Source: Rhizobium sp. Root1212 (GTDB lineage: Bacteria; Pseudomonadota; Alphaproteobacteria; Rhizobiales; Rhizobiaceae). Taken from it: DNA of 64,000 nt. Shown in pieces: positions 33,746 to 42,893 of the stretch. The notes below the pieces were generated by a model, which did no database searches, was not told the DNA's origin, and saw nothing but the letters and a program-made list of their open reading frames with translations. The DNA lies in assembly GCF_001424985.1 (NCBI RefSeq), contig NZ_LMDA01000010.1:29784-93783 (forward strand), in the 5' to 3' direction. Within the stretch, counting starts at the first letter, position 1. Each line of letters opens with the position of its first letter. The position numbers and the translations under genes were made by a program.

Positions 33746-36700
33746 ATGGCGACGATGGAGCAGCTTTCCCGCGCCCTGGTAAACGCCGACAAGGCCGGTG
33801 ATGTCGAAGCGGCAAAGACGCTGGCGAAAGAAATCATCAGGCTTCGCAGCGCGCCCGCCGCCGAGAAGGCGCCTGCGGCGGCTCAGGAGCAAGGCGATGG
33901 TATCGCGCTCAATACGACCGCAGGCCTGAACAACGCGATTTACTCGACCGCTGGCGCTCCGGTCGATCTTTCTCGCTGGCTGATCAATAAGGGCATTCAG
34001 GGCGCGAACTACGTCACCGGCTCCGAAATGTCGGAAATCCCCTGGGATAGCTTCGGTGGATCGGAGAGCATTTCGCGCATGTTCGGCTCGGTTGGTGTGC
34101 CGGAGCCCGAGAACGTTCGTGCTGTTACGCCTGAAGAGCGAATTGCTCGAGGCGTTGGCGAGGGCGTGGGATACGCCGTCGCGCCGCAAGCCGCAGTGGC
34201 TGGCATGGCTCGGGCCGGTGCTCTTTCGCCTAGTGTCGCTGAAATGGGCGGCCGGCTCTTCGGTCGGGGCGAGAGTGTCGGCGAGGTCGCAGCTAACGCC
34301 GTCACCGGCGGCGCGTCAGGCCTCGGCGCGTCCGCAGCGATGGAAGCGGCCCCGGATGATCTGAAGCCCGTTGCCGGCCTTTTGGGTGGCCTTGCTGGCG
34401 GCGGTGTGGGCGCCGTCGCCGCCACTACGCCGCGGATCATACAGGGCGCAGGGCGGGCGGTGGCCGACTATGCCGCGCCGTTGACCAAGAGCGGCCGTCA
34501 GCAGCTCGCAGGCAAACAGCTTGCCGAGAACGCTACCGACCTGCCGGCCGTCAAGTATGTGCTCACCCACATGCCCGATGAGCTTGTTGAAGGCTCGCAG
34601 CCGACCACGTTTCAGGTAACTGGCGATATGGGCCTCGGTGGCCTGGAGCGCGCCGCCCAGACGCGCAAGCCCGAGCAGTTCCAGCAGCGCCGCGCCGACC
34701 AGAATAGCGCGCGGGTGTCCGCTTTGGACAGCGTGCAGCCGAATGGAGCGCCAGAGAAGGTTGCAGAAGCCGCCCGCTCGTTCATCAACGGCGTGGAAGA
34801 GCAGTCTGCACGAGCCTACGAGGCTGCTTCGGCCCGCGCGCAGGCCAGAGCGCAGGAAGTTGGCCGGGGCAGGCCTGCCGATCTTGTCGGCGCGGATCTC
34901 CGTTCGTCGATCGAGGACGCCCGCGCCGCCGCCAAGGAGACGGAACGGCAGCTTTGGGGCGCCGTCGATCCTGACGGCACGCTCGCGCTTCCGGCCACCA
35001 ACATCCGCAAGGAAATGCAGACGATTGTCGAGAAAACCCCGAGGTCAGCCAAGCCGCCGCAGGGCGAGGAAGCGGCCATCATGGGCGTTGTCGGCCAGTA
35101 CGGCGAGGTCATGCCGTTCTCGGAAATCACGGCGCTGCAAAGCCGGATCAAGACCGAAATGCGGACGGAACGTATTGCCAACGGCGAAAGTGCTGCCTAT
35201 CGTCGCCTCTCGCAACTGAACTCTGCACTACACGCTGACATCGAGGCCGCCATTACCGGCAAGATGCGGCAGGAGGCGCAAGCGGTTGCCCGTGGTGAGA
35301 TGGAGGTGGAAAACACGCTCGCTGCCGCGATGGAACGTCAACAGCGAGAATGGTATGAGCAACGAGCCCAAGCAACGGGAATGGGGCAAGGAGCTGCAGA
35401 AGCTTCTGGAGCCAATGCCGTTGGCCGACCGGGCCGAATTCCTCCAGTATTTGGAACGGCGCAACAGGGCGGAAGGCAATTTCGAAATCCTGCGGGAAAT
35501 TCAGGAGTACAAGAAACTGGCCTCCTCCCAAACTTCGACGCCGCCGCCGCCGGCCGGCTGAACGAAGCCCGCGAAGCCACCGTTTCCCGCGCCAATATCT
35601 TCGACAACAAGGTTATCGGGCCGATGCGCAAGCGTCCGGCCACCAATGCGCCCTATGACATGCCCGCGGCATCGATCCCCGGCCGCATCTTCTCGCCGGG
35701 ACCGCAGAGCCGGGAAGCTATGCAGGCGTTGCGCGCCGCCGTTGGCGACAAGCAGGCCGTCGAGCAGATCGAAAGGTACGCCGTAGAGCGCCTCCGCAAG
35801 ACGGCGTTGCGCGAAGACGGCACATTAGACCCGGTAAGGCTCGAGGTCTTCCGCCGCATCCACCAAGAAGCCCTCTCCACGCTGCCGGGGCTCGATGGTC
35901 GCATTAAAGATGCTGGGAAGGCTTCCGACTTCATGGCGGCGGTGGTCAAGCGCGACAAGGAAAGGGTGGACCAGCTCTACCGCTCCCGTCTCGGCGCCGT
36001 CATGGGCCTTTCGGACCCCGAGGACGTGACGCGGGTTATCGGTGGCATCTTCCAGCGCCAAGACCGCAACGCCGAAATGATGAAACTCCGGTCGGCCATC
36101 GCCAGCAACGCGGAAGCGCAACAGGGATTGCGCAAGGCCGTTGTCGACCACCTGATGAACCGGTTTATCGGCAACGTCGAGGGCGCCACCAGCGGACAGG
36201 CCCTATTACGGTCGGACGCATATCAATCCTTCGTCAAGCAGCATAAGGGCGCGCTTCGGGCGGCAGGATTTTCCGACGACGAGGTGGACCTGTTGCAGCG
36301 TGTCGCAGACGACCTACAGCGGTCCAATCGCTCTTTGAACGCGGTTCGCGTTCCGGGTCAGTCGAATACTGCTCAAGATGTCTTCAAGGTGCAGGAGACT
36401 GACGCACCGACGACGGTTCTCGGGCGCATCCTGCTTGCTGCTGGCGGTGCTGGCGGAGCGGCGGGCGGCGGCTTGTCTGGTGGCCTTATCGGTGTTCTCG
36501 GCGCGAAGGCTGCGAATGTGCTGCGTGAGCGCGGTATGGAGACGGTCAACGACCTTGTTGCCGACGCGATGCTGAACCCCGGCCGCGCCCGACTGCTGCT
36601 GACGGCTTACAAACCCCGCACGGCTCCGCAAATTGGTTCGATGCTGGCGCGCACCTATCGCCATTCCGCCGTCCCGTCGTCCGCGGTCTCCACCGACGAC

Positions 36701-36766
36701 GGCGAAGCGGCTCAGGGCAAAGGGCGCCGGCTCCGTGAAACCACCAATCCCACGGCGATGAAATAG
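33746..36766 (+). CDS. Large podovirus-like internal virion/DNA-ejection protein
   Basis: 1,006 residues. It contains a long alpha-helical body with glycine/alanine-rich segments that could insert in membranes (PVAGLLGGLAGGGVGAVAAT near residue 215 and LLAAGGAGGAAGGGLSGGLI near 900), a proline-poor helical middle (SFINGVEEQSARAYEAASAR), and a C-terminal module (AANVLRERGMETVNDLVADA) widespread in rhizobial phage DNA-transfer proteins of the P22 gp16/gp20 type. Codon use is abnormal between 35355 and 35540, where another frame looks better. It lies three bases behind the short ejection gene and 11 before the hydrolase gene, forming one late operon. Confidence 0.7.
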   Translation: MATMEQLSRALVNADKAGDVEAAKTLAKEIIRLRSAPAAEKAPAAAQEQGDGIALNTTAGLNNAIYSTAGAPVDLSRWLINKGIQGANYVTGSEMSEIPWDSFGGSESISRMFGSVGVPEPENVRAVTPEERIARGVGEGVGYAVAPQAAVAGMARAGALSPSVAEMGGRLFGRGESVGEVAANAVTGGASGLGASAAMEAAPDDLKPVAGLLGGLAGGGVGAVAATTPRIIQGAGRAVADYAAPLTKSGRQQLAGKQLAENATDLPAVKYVLTHMPDELVEGSQPTTFQVTGDMGLGGLERAAQTRKPEQFQQRRADQNSARVSALDSVQPNGAPEKVAEAARSFINGVEEQSARAYEAASARAQARAQEVGRGRPADLVGADLRSSIEDARAAAKETERQLWGAVDPDGTLALPATNIRKEMQTIVEKTPRSAKPPQGEEAAIMGVVGQYGEVMPFSEITALQSRIKTEMRTERIANGESAAYRRLSQLNSALHADIEAAITGKMRQEAQAVARGEMEVENTLAAAMERQQREWYEQRAQATGMGQGAAEASGANAVGRPGRIPPVFGTAQQGGRQFRNPAGNSGVQETGLLPNFDAAAAGRLNEAREATVSRANIFDNKVIGPMRKRPATNAPYDMPAASIPGRIFSPGPQSREAMQALRAAVGDKQAVEQIERYAVERLRKTALREDGTLDPVRLEVFRRIHQEALSTLPGLDGRIKDAGKASDFMAAVVKRDKERVDQLYRSRLGAVMGLSDPEDVTRVIGGIFQRQDRNAEMMKLRSAIASNAEAQQGLRKAVVDHLMNRFIGNVEGATSGQALLRSDAYQSFVKQHKGALRAAGFSDDEVDLLQRVADDLQRSNRSLNAVRVPGQSNTAQDVFKVQETDAPTTVLGRILLAAGGAGGAAGGGLSGGLIGVLGAKAANVLRERGMETVNDLVADAMLNPGRARLLLTAYKPRTAPQIGSMLARTYRHSAVPSSAVSTDDGEAAQGKGRRLRETTNPTAMK
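35355..35561 (+). CDS. Candidate overprinted gene inside the large ejection-protein gene
   Basis: A 68-codon frame starting at ATG 35355 encodes a charged helical protein (MSNEPKQREWGKELQKLLEP, LADRAEFLQYLERRNRAEGN, FEILREIQEYKKLASS). Its third codon positions are about three-quarters G/C, like true genes here, whereas the long frame has about one-third G/C in third positions over the same bases. That reversal is the mark of an overprinted or inserted reading frame. The ribosome-binding site (GAGAATGG) is weak. Experimental proof is needed; the alternative is chance in an unusual linker. Confidence 0.45.
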   Translation: MSNEPKQREWGKELQKLLEPMPLADRAEFLQYLERRNRAEGNFEILREIQEYKKLASSQTSTPPPPAG

Positions 36767-36777
36767 GAGGGCTGCCG

Positions 36778-38019
36778 ATGCCCCGCGCACAATCTGTCAT
36801 TGATGTCATGTTGGGTGAAGGCGCCTACGGCAACCCGACCCAGCGCTATGCCGATCTAAGGGCGATTGCTTCGACGATTCAGAACCGCGCCCGCGCGCTC
36901 GGCGTCACCCCCGAACAGGTGATAGCCAACAGCCGGGAGTTTAACGCCTATGGTCGGAGCCTCCCGGCCGGCGTCGGCAACTGGCGAGGCCTCGCGCAGC
37001 GGGCTTGGGATGACGTGCAGACTAACGGCCCGAGCCACACCGGCATGTTTTATGCAACGCCCAATGCGGCCGCAAATCTGCCCCGCGGGCTTGAGCGTGT
37101 CACCTCAACGACCGGGCACGTTTATTACAGCGACCCCCAGAACCGCGCTATCGGGACTTCCTTGGGTTATCGTCAGCCTATCCCTCTTTCTGCCGGGCAG
37201 CAGGCAATTGAAGGGCTTCTTTCGACCCCCGCCAGCCGGCGGCAGGAAGCCCATGGGCTGCTTGTACCCGCTGGCGCCGACGCCGGCCTGTCTCCTGGCT
37301 TTCCCGCGCCCCTGACGCCCGTCGAGCGCGCGCCAATCCCGCAGGTCGAACCGGCGGCGGCGCTGTCCTTTGATATGGCCCGCTTTGGCGAGCCGGCGCC
37401 TCAATCCCTGTTCGATACGTCCCGGTTCGGCCCCAGCACGAACACCGCTACGGGGATGAACGAGCTTCGCCGTGGGCTCCTCGATCAGCAGCTATCGACA
37501 GGCCTTCTTCCATCACTCGATCAGCCGGCCTATGCGGCGATGAAGCCGCAGCAACCGCAGCCTTCCGCCTACGTTGACCCCATGGTGACGACACAGCAGC
37601 CGGCGGCATTCGAAGCGCAGCCGACGGGAATTCAGCCGGTAGAGGAGGCCCAAACCGGACTCTTCCCCGCCGCGCCCGTATCCGGTCCGGTCATGCTCGC
37701 CGCTGACCCATACGACCCCGCCAAGCGCAAGGGCATCAAGACAGGCAAGAAGGTTGCCGGCGCTCTCGGCGGCGCGGTGATCGGCGGTCTTCTGGCCGGC
37801 CCGCTCGGTGGCCTCCTTGGCGGCTGGGCCGGTCCCAAGCTCGTCGAGAAAAGTCAGCTTCTCAATGGCCGCGATTATTTCCCCGCCGCACCGCAGGCTC
37901 AAAACAACTACGTCCAGCGCAACGGGTACGGCGGGCTCAGCGAATACGGCCGGGAAGCCTACGACCGCAGCCAGCAGGTTCGCGATGCGGTCGATAACAA
38001 CTCGGTCGGTCTCTTTTAG
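36778..38019 (+). CDS. SleB-type cell wall hydrolase, virion-associated
   Basis: 413 residues with AGGAGG before ATG 36778. The first 130 residues are a cell wall hydrolase domain (Hydrolase_2/SleB): VIDVMLGEGAYGNPTQRYAD, LRAIASTIQNRARALGV, then GTGHVYY-like TSTTGHVYYSDPQN. The rest is a proline/glutamine-rich linker and a glycine-rich hydrophobic hairpin (GGAVIGGLLAGPLGGLLGGW near residues 330-350) that could cross membranes. As third gene of the ejection operon, it probably opens the peptidoglycan during DNA entry, not at lysis. Confidence 0.8.
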   Translation: MPRAQSVIDVMLGEGAYGNPTQRYADLRAIASTIQNRARALGVTPEQVIANSREFNAYGRSLPAGVGNWRGLAQRAWDDVQTNGPSHTGMFYATPNAAANLPRGLERVTSTTGHVYYSDPQNRAIGTSLGYRQPIPLSAGQQAIEGLLSTPASRRQEAHGLLVPAGADAGLSPGFPAPLTPVERAPIPQVEPAAALSFDMARFGEPAPQSLFDTSRFGPSTNTATGMNELRRGLLDQQLSTGLLPSLDQPAYAAMKPQQPQPSAYVDPMVTTQQPAAFEAQPTGIQPVEEAQTGLFPAAPVSGPVMLAADPYDPAKRKGIKTGKKVAGALGGAVIGGLLAGPLGGLLGGWAGPKLVEKSQLLNGRDYFPAAPQAQNNYVQRNGYGGLSEYGREAYDRSQQVRDAVDNNSVGLF

Positions 38020-38160
38020 ACCTACGCCCGGCCGGCTTATCGAAACATTTCAGAAGTTGGAAATTTCCTCCGCCGCTTCTGAAACGGAAAGCCCGTCTTC
38101 CGCTTCAGCGAAAGGGAGAACGCATGTGTGAACTGCCCCACCGTTAATTGGAGTTCGCCT

Positions 38161-38988
38161 TCATTGGGCGATGCCAGAAAAGAACCCCATCGGGGTAGCG
38201 CACGTGCACTGACTTCCCGAAGGAATTGCCATTCCCATCGGACAGAATTGCCCTGGGCCATAAACGCAAATTTGCGCCGGCGGTGGAGTAAATGACATTG
38301 CAAGACGGGATCTGTTTTCGCGTTCCCACTGGTAGGCGGAATGCTCCATAGGATGACGGTCGTCTTGGCACCCACCACACTCTGTGAATTGCCTGCTGTA
38401 GTCGCAGGCAAAAGCGCCAGCCCTCGACCCCCTGTGCTGCCGAATGTGAACCATTTCATGGCCAAGTAAGCTTGCGAGATCCGCAAGGCTAGCATTCATC
38501 ATGCCTGTGTTTAAATAGATTCGGCCTCCCTCCGGAGCAATGCCTTGAGCATTTTGTAAGGGACAAAACCGAATTTGGACGCCGTTAAACTCTTGAGCGG
38601 CGAAAAGCCCCGTCCCTACTAGCAGGCCTTTCGCTTCTTCAATGCGATTCTGTCCGTCCAGGCGCCCGTTCCAGTTCGAGCACTGTGCAATCACTGAATT
38701 GACTATCCCGTAGTAGATGCTGCCACATGCAGCATCACCAAACACCTCGACCTGCTCCCGTGGAGTAATCGGTATTGTCGGTATGGACTGCCCCATCGCA
38801 CACGCAGCTTTTTTCGCGATTTCACATTTTGCATGACATGTCGGTTCGACAAAATTCACCGGTGGAAAGTCCGTCTTAACCCTGCACTGATCGTGGCAAT
38901 TTGTGTCGCACGACTCGGCTAAAGCCGTCCCTGTTGGCAACAACAAGCACCACATAATGAACAGTATCATTTTCGCGGACTGTACCAC
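38161..38988 (-). CDS. Secreted HExxH metallopeptidase-like protein (DUF4157-like)
   Basis: 275 residues beginning at GTG 38988 with GGAGG five bases upstream. A signal peptide (MILFIMWCLLLPTGTALA, cleavage before ES) is followed by a cysteine-rich domain (about 16 cysteines in all, implying disulphides outside the cytoplasm). Then comes GHEMVHIRQH at residues 176-185, the zinc site of DUF4157-type domains found in toxins and contractile injection cargo. Faces away from the ejection operon, so it is separately transcribed. No immunity gene recognised. Substrate unknown. Confidence 0.7.
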   Translation of the reverse strand: MVQSAKMILFIMWCLLLPTGTALAESCDTNCHDQCRVKTDFPPVNFVEPTCHAKCEIAKKAACAMGQSIPTIPITPREQVEVFGDAACGSIYYGIVNSVIAQCSNWNGRLDGQNRIEEAKGLLVGTGLFAAQEFNGVQIRFCPLQNAQGIAPEGGRIYLNTGMMNASLADLASLLGHEMVHIRQHRGSRAGAFACDYSRQFTECGGCQDDRHPMEHSAYQWERENRSRLAMSFTPPPAQICVYGPGQFCPMGMAIPSGSQCTCATPMGFFSGIAQ

Positions 38989-39109
38989 ACGCCCCTCCGA
39001 TCAATTCACAATTACCGCCCCATTCTACCCAAGGTCCATATGCGGGTATTAGTTTACTTCCGAGGGAATTGTTGTCGAGGGCTTGCCGATAGTCCATTTG
39101 ATGTAGAGT

Positions 39110-39873
39110 TGACCCAGATCGACCTCAATGCCACGCAGGCGGCGAGACCGAGCCGCATGGTTGACATTTCAACAGCTTAGGTGAATTCAATAGCCGGGCG
39201 GCGCGGCTGTGTCATGAAAGGTCTGCGCTCGGCGATCGGGATGAAGAAAAATATTCCGGTTCCCGCTTTTGAGCGTTTTTGCGCTGAAATCGCCCCTAAT
39301 CCCCTGAAATTTATCACTAAATCGGGTTCCCCTTTGGAGGTGGTTATGCCCCATGGCAACACGGCGGAATTTGCGCGCCCGAATTTGGTCATCTCCCGGC
39401 ATCTGCACCCCCCTTAAGGTATGCGCAGCGTCTAAATACGGAAAATCCCGTCCAACGCTTGGAGGCTATATGGCCGCACATATAATAGTTAGAATGGCAC
39501 TGCGCGGTGAATAGACGGCGGGAACGTATCGAAATCATAGTCGACCGGGAGTTCTAGGACACTCCGACGCATGGCGTGGCCAACGTATGCAAGGTTGTCA
39601 GGCCCGTGGGCCATCCCTTTAATGCTCGCGAAGGTCGCGCCTCAATATGCTTCGTGGTTCATCTGCCGTTGTGGTCCTTGTATCAGCCAACAACTAAGCC
39701 ATCGCCATATCCCGGCGCGGATAGCTTTGAATCCGAAGGGCCTCCTTCGGTTCGGTTATCGCGTTTGCGAAACACCGTCAGAACGGCCGCCTACATGTTC
39801 TCCAAATAGATAGGTTGTACACCTAATTGGATGAGTTAATATTCGAGTACGGAGATATGTGGGGACAGGTGCC
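39110..39873 (+). pseudogene. Fragmentary region with a small-terminase remnant
   Basis: About 760 bp with no firm gene. At 39118-39146 the plus strand reads DLNATQAA, the conserved start of phage small terminases, and breaks off. It is followed by GAGACCGAGCCGCAT and a sequence that recurs at 42593-42640. A 78-codon frame at 39181-39417 (MNSIAGRRGCVMKGLRSAIG...) has no recognisable family and no good ribosome-binding site. The rest to 39873 shows nothing definite apart from the promoter region of the lysozyme operon. Confidence 0.45.
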
Positions 39874-40575
39874 ATGAAGTGTCTTATTCCCTTGCTGATT
39901 TCGCTTGCTTGCTCTTCCAGTTCTTTTGCATCCGATTTCCCGAATGTCGAGCACCTCGCCTCGCAGAGCCAGATCGAAGATTTCTCTGGCCAGTATCAAG
40001 CCGCCCCCGGACTGCAGGCAAGGGAGATTACTGATTTGGCGCTGAGCCTGATCATGGATTTTGAGGGGTGGGAGCCTAAACCATATAATGACCCATCGCG
40101 GTACTGTACAATCGGCTACGGGCATTTGATCGCTCTAAAGCCTTGCGAATCTCTCGACCTGGGGGAGCTGGCATCGGGCATCACGCCTGAAAAAGGCAAG
40201 CAAATGCTGGAAAAGGATACACGGTCCGCTCGTATTGCCGTAAATGACATGGTGACAGTCGAACTCAACGATGATGAGTTCAGTGCCTTATCATCGCTCG
40301 TCTTCAATATCGGGAAGAAAAACTTCTCGGATTCGACCTTACTCGTCTTCCTCAACGACAACCTCAAAAGTGAGGCCGCGGACCAATTCAAGCGCTGGAT
40401 ACGGTCAAAAAAGGTTATATTGCCAGGGCTCGTTTCCCGTCGCTCCTGTGAAAAGAAGCACTTCGAAGGGCAGCTTACATTTGGTAACAATGAACAATTT
40501 CAGAGATCGACCTGCCAAGACTATAACGCCGGCGGCGATGTAACGGACCCCATAGACATTGAAGCCGGAGAATAA
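39874..40575 (+). CDS. GH24 (T4-type) lysozyme with signal peptide
   Basis: 233 residues from ATG 39874. The first 20 residues (MKCLIPLLISLACSSSSFAS) form a Sec signal peptide. The GH24 catalytic triad is present with the spacing of T4 lysozyme: Glu64 (DFEGWE), Asp73 (YNDPS) and Thr79 (CTIGYGH). It cleaves peptidoglycan glycan strands. The NIGKKNF and domain end are in place, and the disulphide-forming C-terminal tail is unusual. Secreted by Sec, it would need no holin pore. It forms an operon with the metallopeptidase nine bases downstream. Either a lysis enzyme or an exported effector. Confidence 0.9.
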   Translation: MKCLIPLLISLACSSSSFASDFPNVEHLASQSQIEDFSGQYQAAPGLQAREITDLALSLIMDFEGWEPKPYNDPSRYCTIGYGHLIALKPCESLDLGELASGITPEKGKQMLEKDTRSARIAVNDMVTVELNDDEFSALSSLVFNIGKKNFSDSTLLVFLNDNLKSEAADQFKRWIRSKKVILPGLVSRRSCEKKHFEGQLTFGNNEQFQRSTCQDYNAGGDVTDPIDIEAGE

Positions 40576-40584
40576 GGTGACGCT

Positions 40585-41523
40585 ATGTACAGGAGAACTC
40601 TTCTGCAAACGATAGCATGCCTCCTTGGTTTTGCCGGCATGCTTATGGCATTCGATGCAAGAGCTTATTCCGCCGTGGCGCGAAGTTGTATTAGAGCTGA
40701 ACTGAAACACGGGCTAAAAACGGGCATTACGCAAAGCGAAGCCGAGTCGAGAATATATGAGATAGCAAACTCTATCGGCTTGGCTCCCTCTGGGATTGTC
40801 GTTGTAGATTGCGGATCGTTACACGACGGCGAGGCGCTCTACTCTGACGGGCAGGACGGGTTTCCTCAAGGTGAGTACATCGTCTACAATGAAAGCTGGG
40901 TAAGACTGGCAGCAGGCACAGACCCCACTCAACTGTATTTTATTTTGGGCCATGAGTTTGGTCACCTCGTAAACCGCCATGCGTTAAAGCCCAATGTGAG
41001 CCAGCACGACAAGGAACTGCAGGCGGACGCCTTTGGCGCTTGCGCCGTCGCGCGAATGAATGGAAACTGGGATGCGCTCGAAGAGCTGGTAAGAAAATTA
41101 CGCGGTGATTTCCCGACGAATTATCCAAGTGCGGATGAAAGCGTCGAGGCGGCAAAGCGAAGCTATGCAAGTTGCGGCGGTGTCTTGACTGCGGAGGCAG
41201 GCGAACCGCAGGAAGCAAGCGGCTGGATTTACGTCGGGGTCTACGACAATGGCTGGAGCAGCAGCAGTACGCTGAGCGGCCTGGACGCCTACTCGCCAGA
41301 AGACCTTGAGGGCCAATACCTCAAACTTAATCGTGGCGCGAATTTGCGAGATGGTCCGTTTAAAGCAACCGCCCAACTCGCGAATGGCGGATGCAAAAAT
41401 AGTGAAAGCAACATCATCGGTGGGCTCTCGGCGAAAAGTACAGTTAGGATCGATCAGGTTTACAGGCTGGAGGGGGACTGGTGCAGCCACTTTATCTGGG
41501 CTCAGGTTTCTCCTGTTCCCTGA
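40585..41523 (+). CDS. Secreted M48-like zinc metallopeptidase with SH3-like tail
   Basis: 312 residues. A signal peptide (MYRRTLLQTIACLLGFAGML..FDARA) precedes a zincin domain with LGHEFGHLVNRH (His123, Glu124, His127) and KELQADAFGACA (Glu144 as third ligand), the gluzincin pattern of peptidase family M48. The C-terminal 90 residues contain YLKLNRGANLRDGPFKATAQ, an SH3b-like bacterial domain that often binds cell wall. Lies nine bases behind the lysozyme gene. Together they form a secreted wall- and protein-degrading pair; the target is unknown. Confidence 0.78.
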   Translation: MYRRTLLQTIACLLGFAGMLMAFDARAYSAVARSCIRAELKHGLKTGITQSEAESRIYEIANSIGLAPSGIVVVDCGSLHDGEALYSDGQDGFPQGEYIVYNESWVRLAAGTDPTQLYFILGHEFGHLVNRHALKPNVSQHDKELQADAFGACAVARMNGNWDALEELVRKLRGDFPTNYPSADESVEAAKRSYASCGGVLTAEAGEPQEASGWIYVGVYDNGWSSSSTLSGLDAYSPEDLEGQYLKLNRGANLRDGPFKATAQLANGGCKNSESNIIGGLSAKSTVRIDQVYRLEGDWCSHFIWAQVSPVP

Positions 41524-41738
41524 GAGGCGCACCAGGTACGTTTCCGCCTGATAGAAGCCGCTTAGTTGCGTCAATGCTAGACGAAGACATTGAGCATTCG
41601 CCAAGCTGGCGAACACTTCAGTAGGCTGAGACAAGTCAGATCGGCAACCGATTGAAAATAGGCGAGTATCCGCTTGTGTGGCTCTACGGGATCTCGGCCT
41701 CCTCTGCTCTTGCCTGAAAGTTTCTAATCGGGGCGAGT

Positions 41739-42305
41739 TCAAAGTCCTCCTTCGATGGTATCGCCGAAGGTAGTATTTCCATCATCGTTGCGGTTCGGGG
41801 CATCGAGCGAAATTGTTTGTTTCCACTCGCGTTGCCGATAATGATCTCGTGCGTAGCAGTTCACTTTTACTTCGATCTCCGACAGCGGGATGTCTCCCTG
41901 CATGAGCGAGAGGATCATCTCGGATGCAATGTCGTCTTGCACATCTGGCGGATAGCCTCGCTTCGAAATCGCACGGATTACACGGCGATAAACTTCGAGC
42001 GGCTCTTTCGAGAGTGCTCGTTGATTTTGGGCAATCCATTTATCCCGCTGGGATTCCCTAGCAGCCTGGTCCGCCGCTGCTGCCTCGACTCTGGCACGTT
42101 TTAATTTGTCGTAGTGGCGTCTTTTTGCCTCTTTTACTTTTTCGGGATTTCGTTTCACCCAAATCCGCTTGTACTCGCGGTGCCACTCCCAGTTCGATAA
42201 GCGGTCGATAGACCAATTTCGAATGCGGGACCTTTTCCTCCACCCCAAGGCCGACCACTCTTCCGAAGAGTAACCCCATTCATTCAGCTCGCAGATTTTC
42301 GACAC
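41739..42305 (-). CDS. Sigma-factor-like phage protein
   Basis: 188 residues. The N-terminal half is basic and aromatic (WGYSSEEWSALGWRKRSRIR, HREYKRIWVKRNPEKVKEAK), as in small HNH or DNA-binding phage proteins. The C-terminal half reads DVQDDIASEMILSLMQGDIP, YARDHYRQREWKQTISLD, NTTFGDTIEGGL, which resembles region 2 of sigma-70 family factors and the DxxxTTxGDxI segment after it. No region 4 is present. It may be a late-gene activator or a remnant of one. Transcribed against the neighbouring genes. Confidence 0.6.
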   Translation of the reverse strand: MSKICELNEWGYSSEEWSALGWRKRSRIRNWSIDRLSNWEWHREYKRIWVKRNPEKVKEAKRRHYDKLKRARVEAAAADQAARESQRDKWIAQNQRALSKEPLEVYRRVIRAISKRGYPPDVQDDIASEMILSLMQGDIPLSEIEVKVNCYARDHYRQREWKQTISLDAPNRNDDGNTTFGDTIEGGL

Positions 42306-42592
42306 CCGATTAGCCCCCTACGTTGACATGCGCATGCTATGCGGCTCATCGTCGCCGACACACTTCGCTGACACAGGCCTTTTTCGATAATGATCATAAG
42401 AAGTTGGCGATTTTAATATGCCCTCGCAGACGAGGCGAAAACAGCGGAAAAGAACCTGCACGACAACTGCGGCAACAACCGATCCCGCTTTTCGGGCGCT
42501 GCGCTTCGTGAGCTGAAGAACTACCCCGATGAAGGCGGGGCAGTTAAGTTACGGGCCAAGGCTTTGCATCCAAAGACAAGGCATAGTGGAGA

Positions 42593-42893
42593 CCGAGCCG
42601 CATGAATGAAATTTCACAGCTTAGGCGAATTTAATGGCCGGCCGCCGCTACTAGGGAAAACTAGGGATGCCGAGGCGATTTCATCGTTGCTTCCCGTCCC
42701 CCGATTTTGGGGAGTGGGTACGCCACGCAGGCAGCGATCCGCGCCGGCTACAGCGAAAAGACGGCAGGTCAGGTAGGGACGGAGAACCTTAAAAAACCTG
42801 AAATCGCCGCTGCAATTTCCGCGGCTATGAATTCGCGGGCCGCGCGCACCGAAATAACCGCTGATCGCGTCCTGAAGGAACTTGCAAAAATCG
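42593..42893 (+). pseudogene. Broken small-terminase gene
   Basis: From 42719 the plus strand encodes YATQAAIRAGYSEKTAGQVG, TENLKKPEIAAAISAAMNSR, TEITADRVLKELAKIGFA, the N-terminal half of phage small terminases (DNA-recognition subunit for packaging). Upstream, ATGGCCGGCCGCCGC-like and stop-rich sequence replaces the true start. Downstream the frame changes into another protein. The leader (GAGACCGAGCCGCATGAATG, TTCACAGCTTAGGCGAATTT) is about 80% like 39140-39200. So this is a truncated, mosaic copy. Confidence 0.65.

Noticed and set aside
39571..39813. 80-codon ORF in the gene-poor stretch upstream of the lysozyme gene
   Set aside because: Overlapping frame of similar length at 39576, no ribosome-binding site, no recognisable motif.
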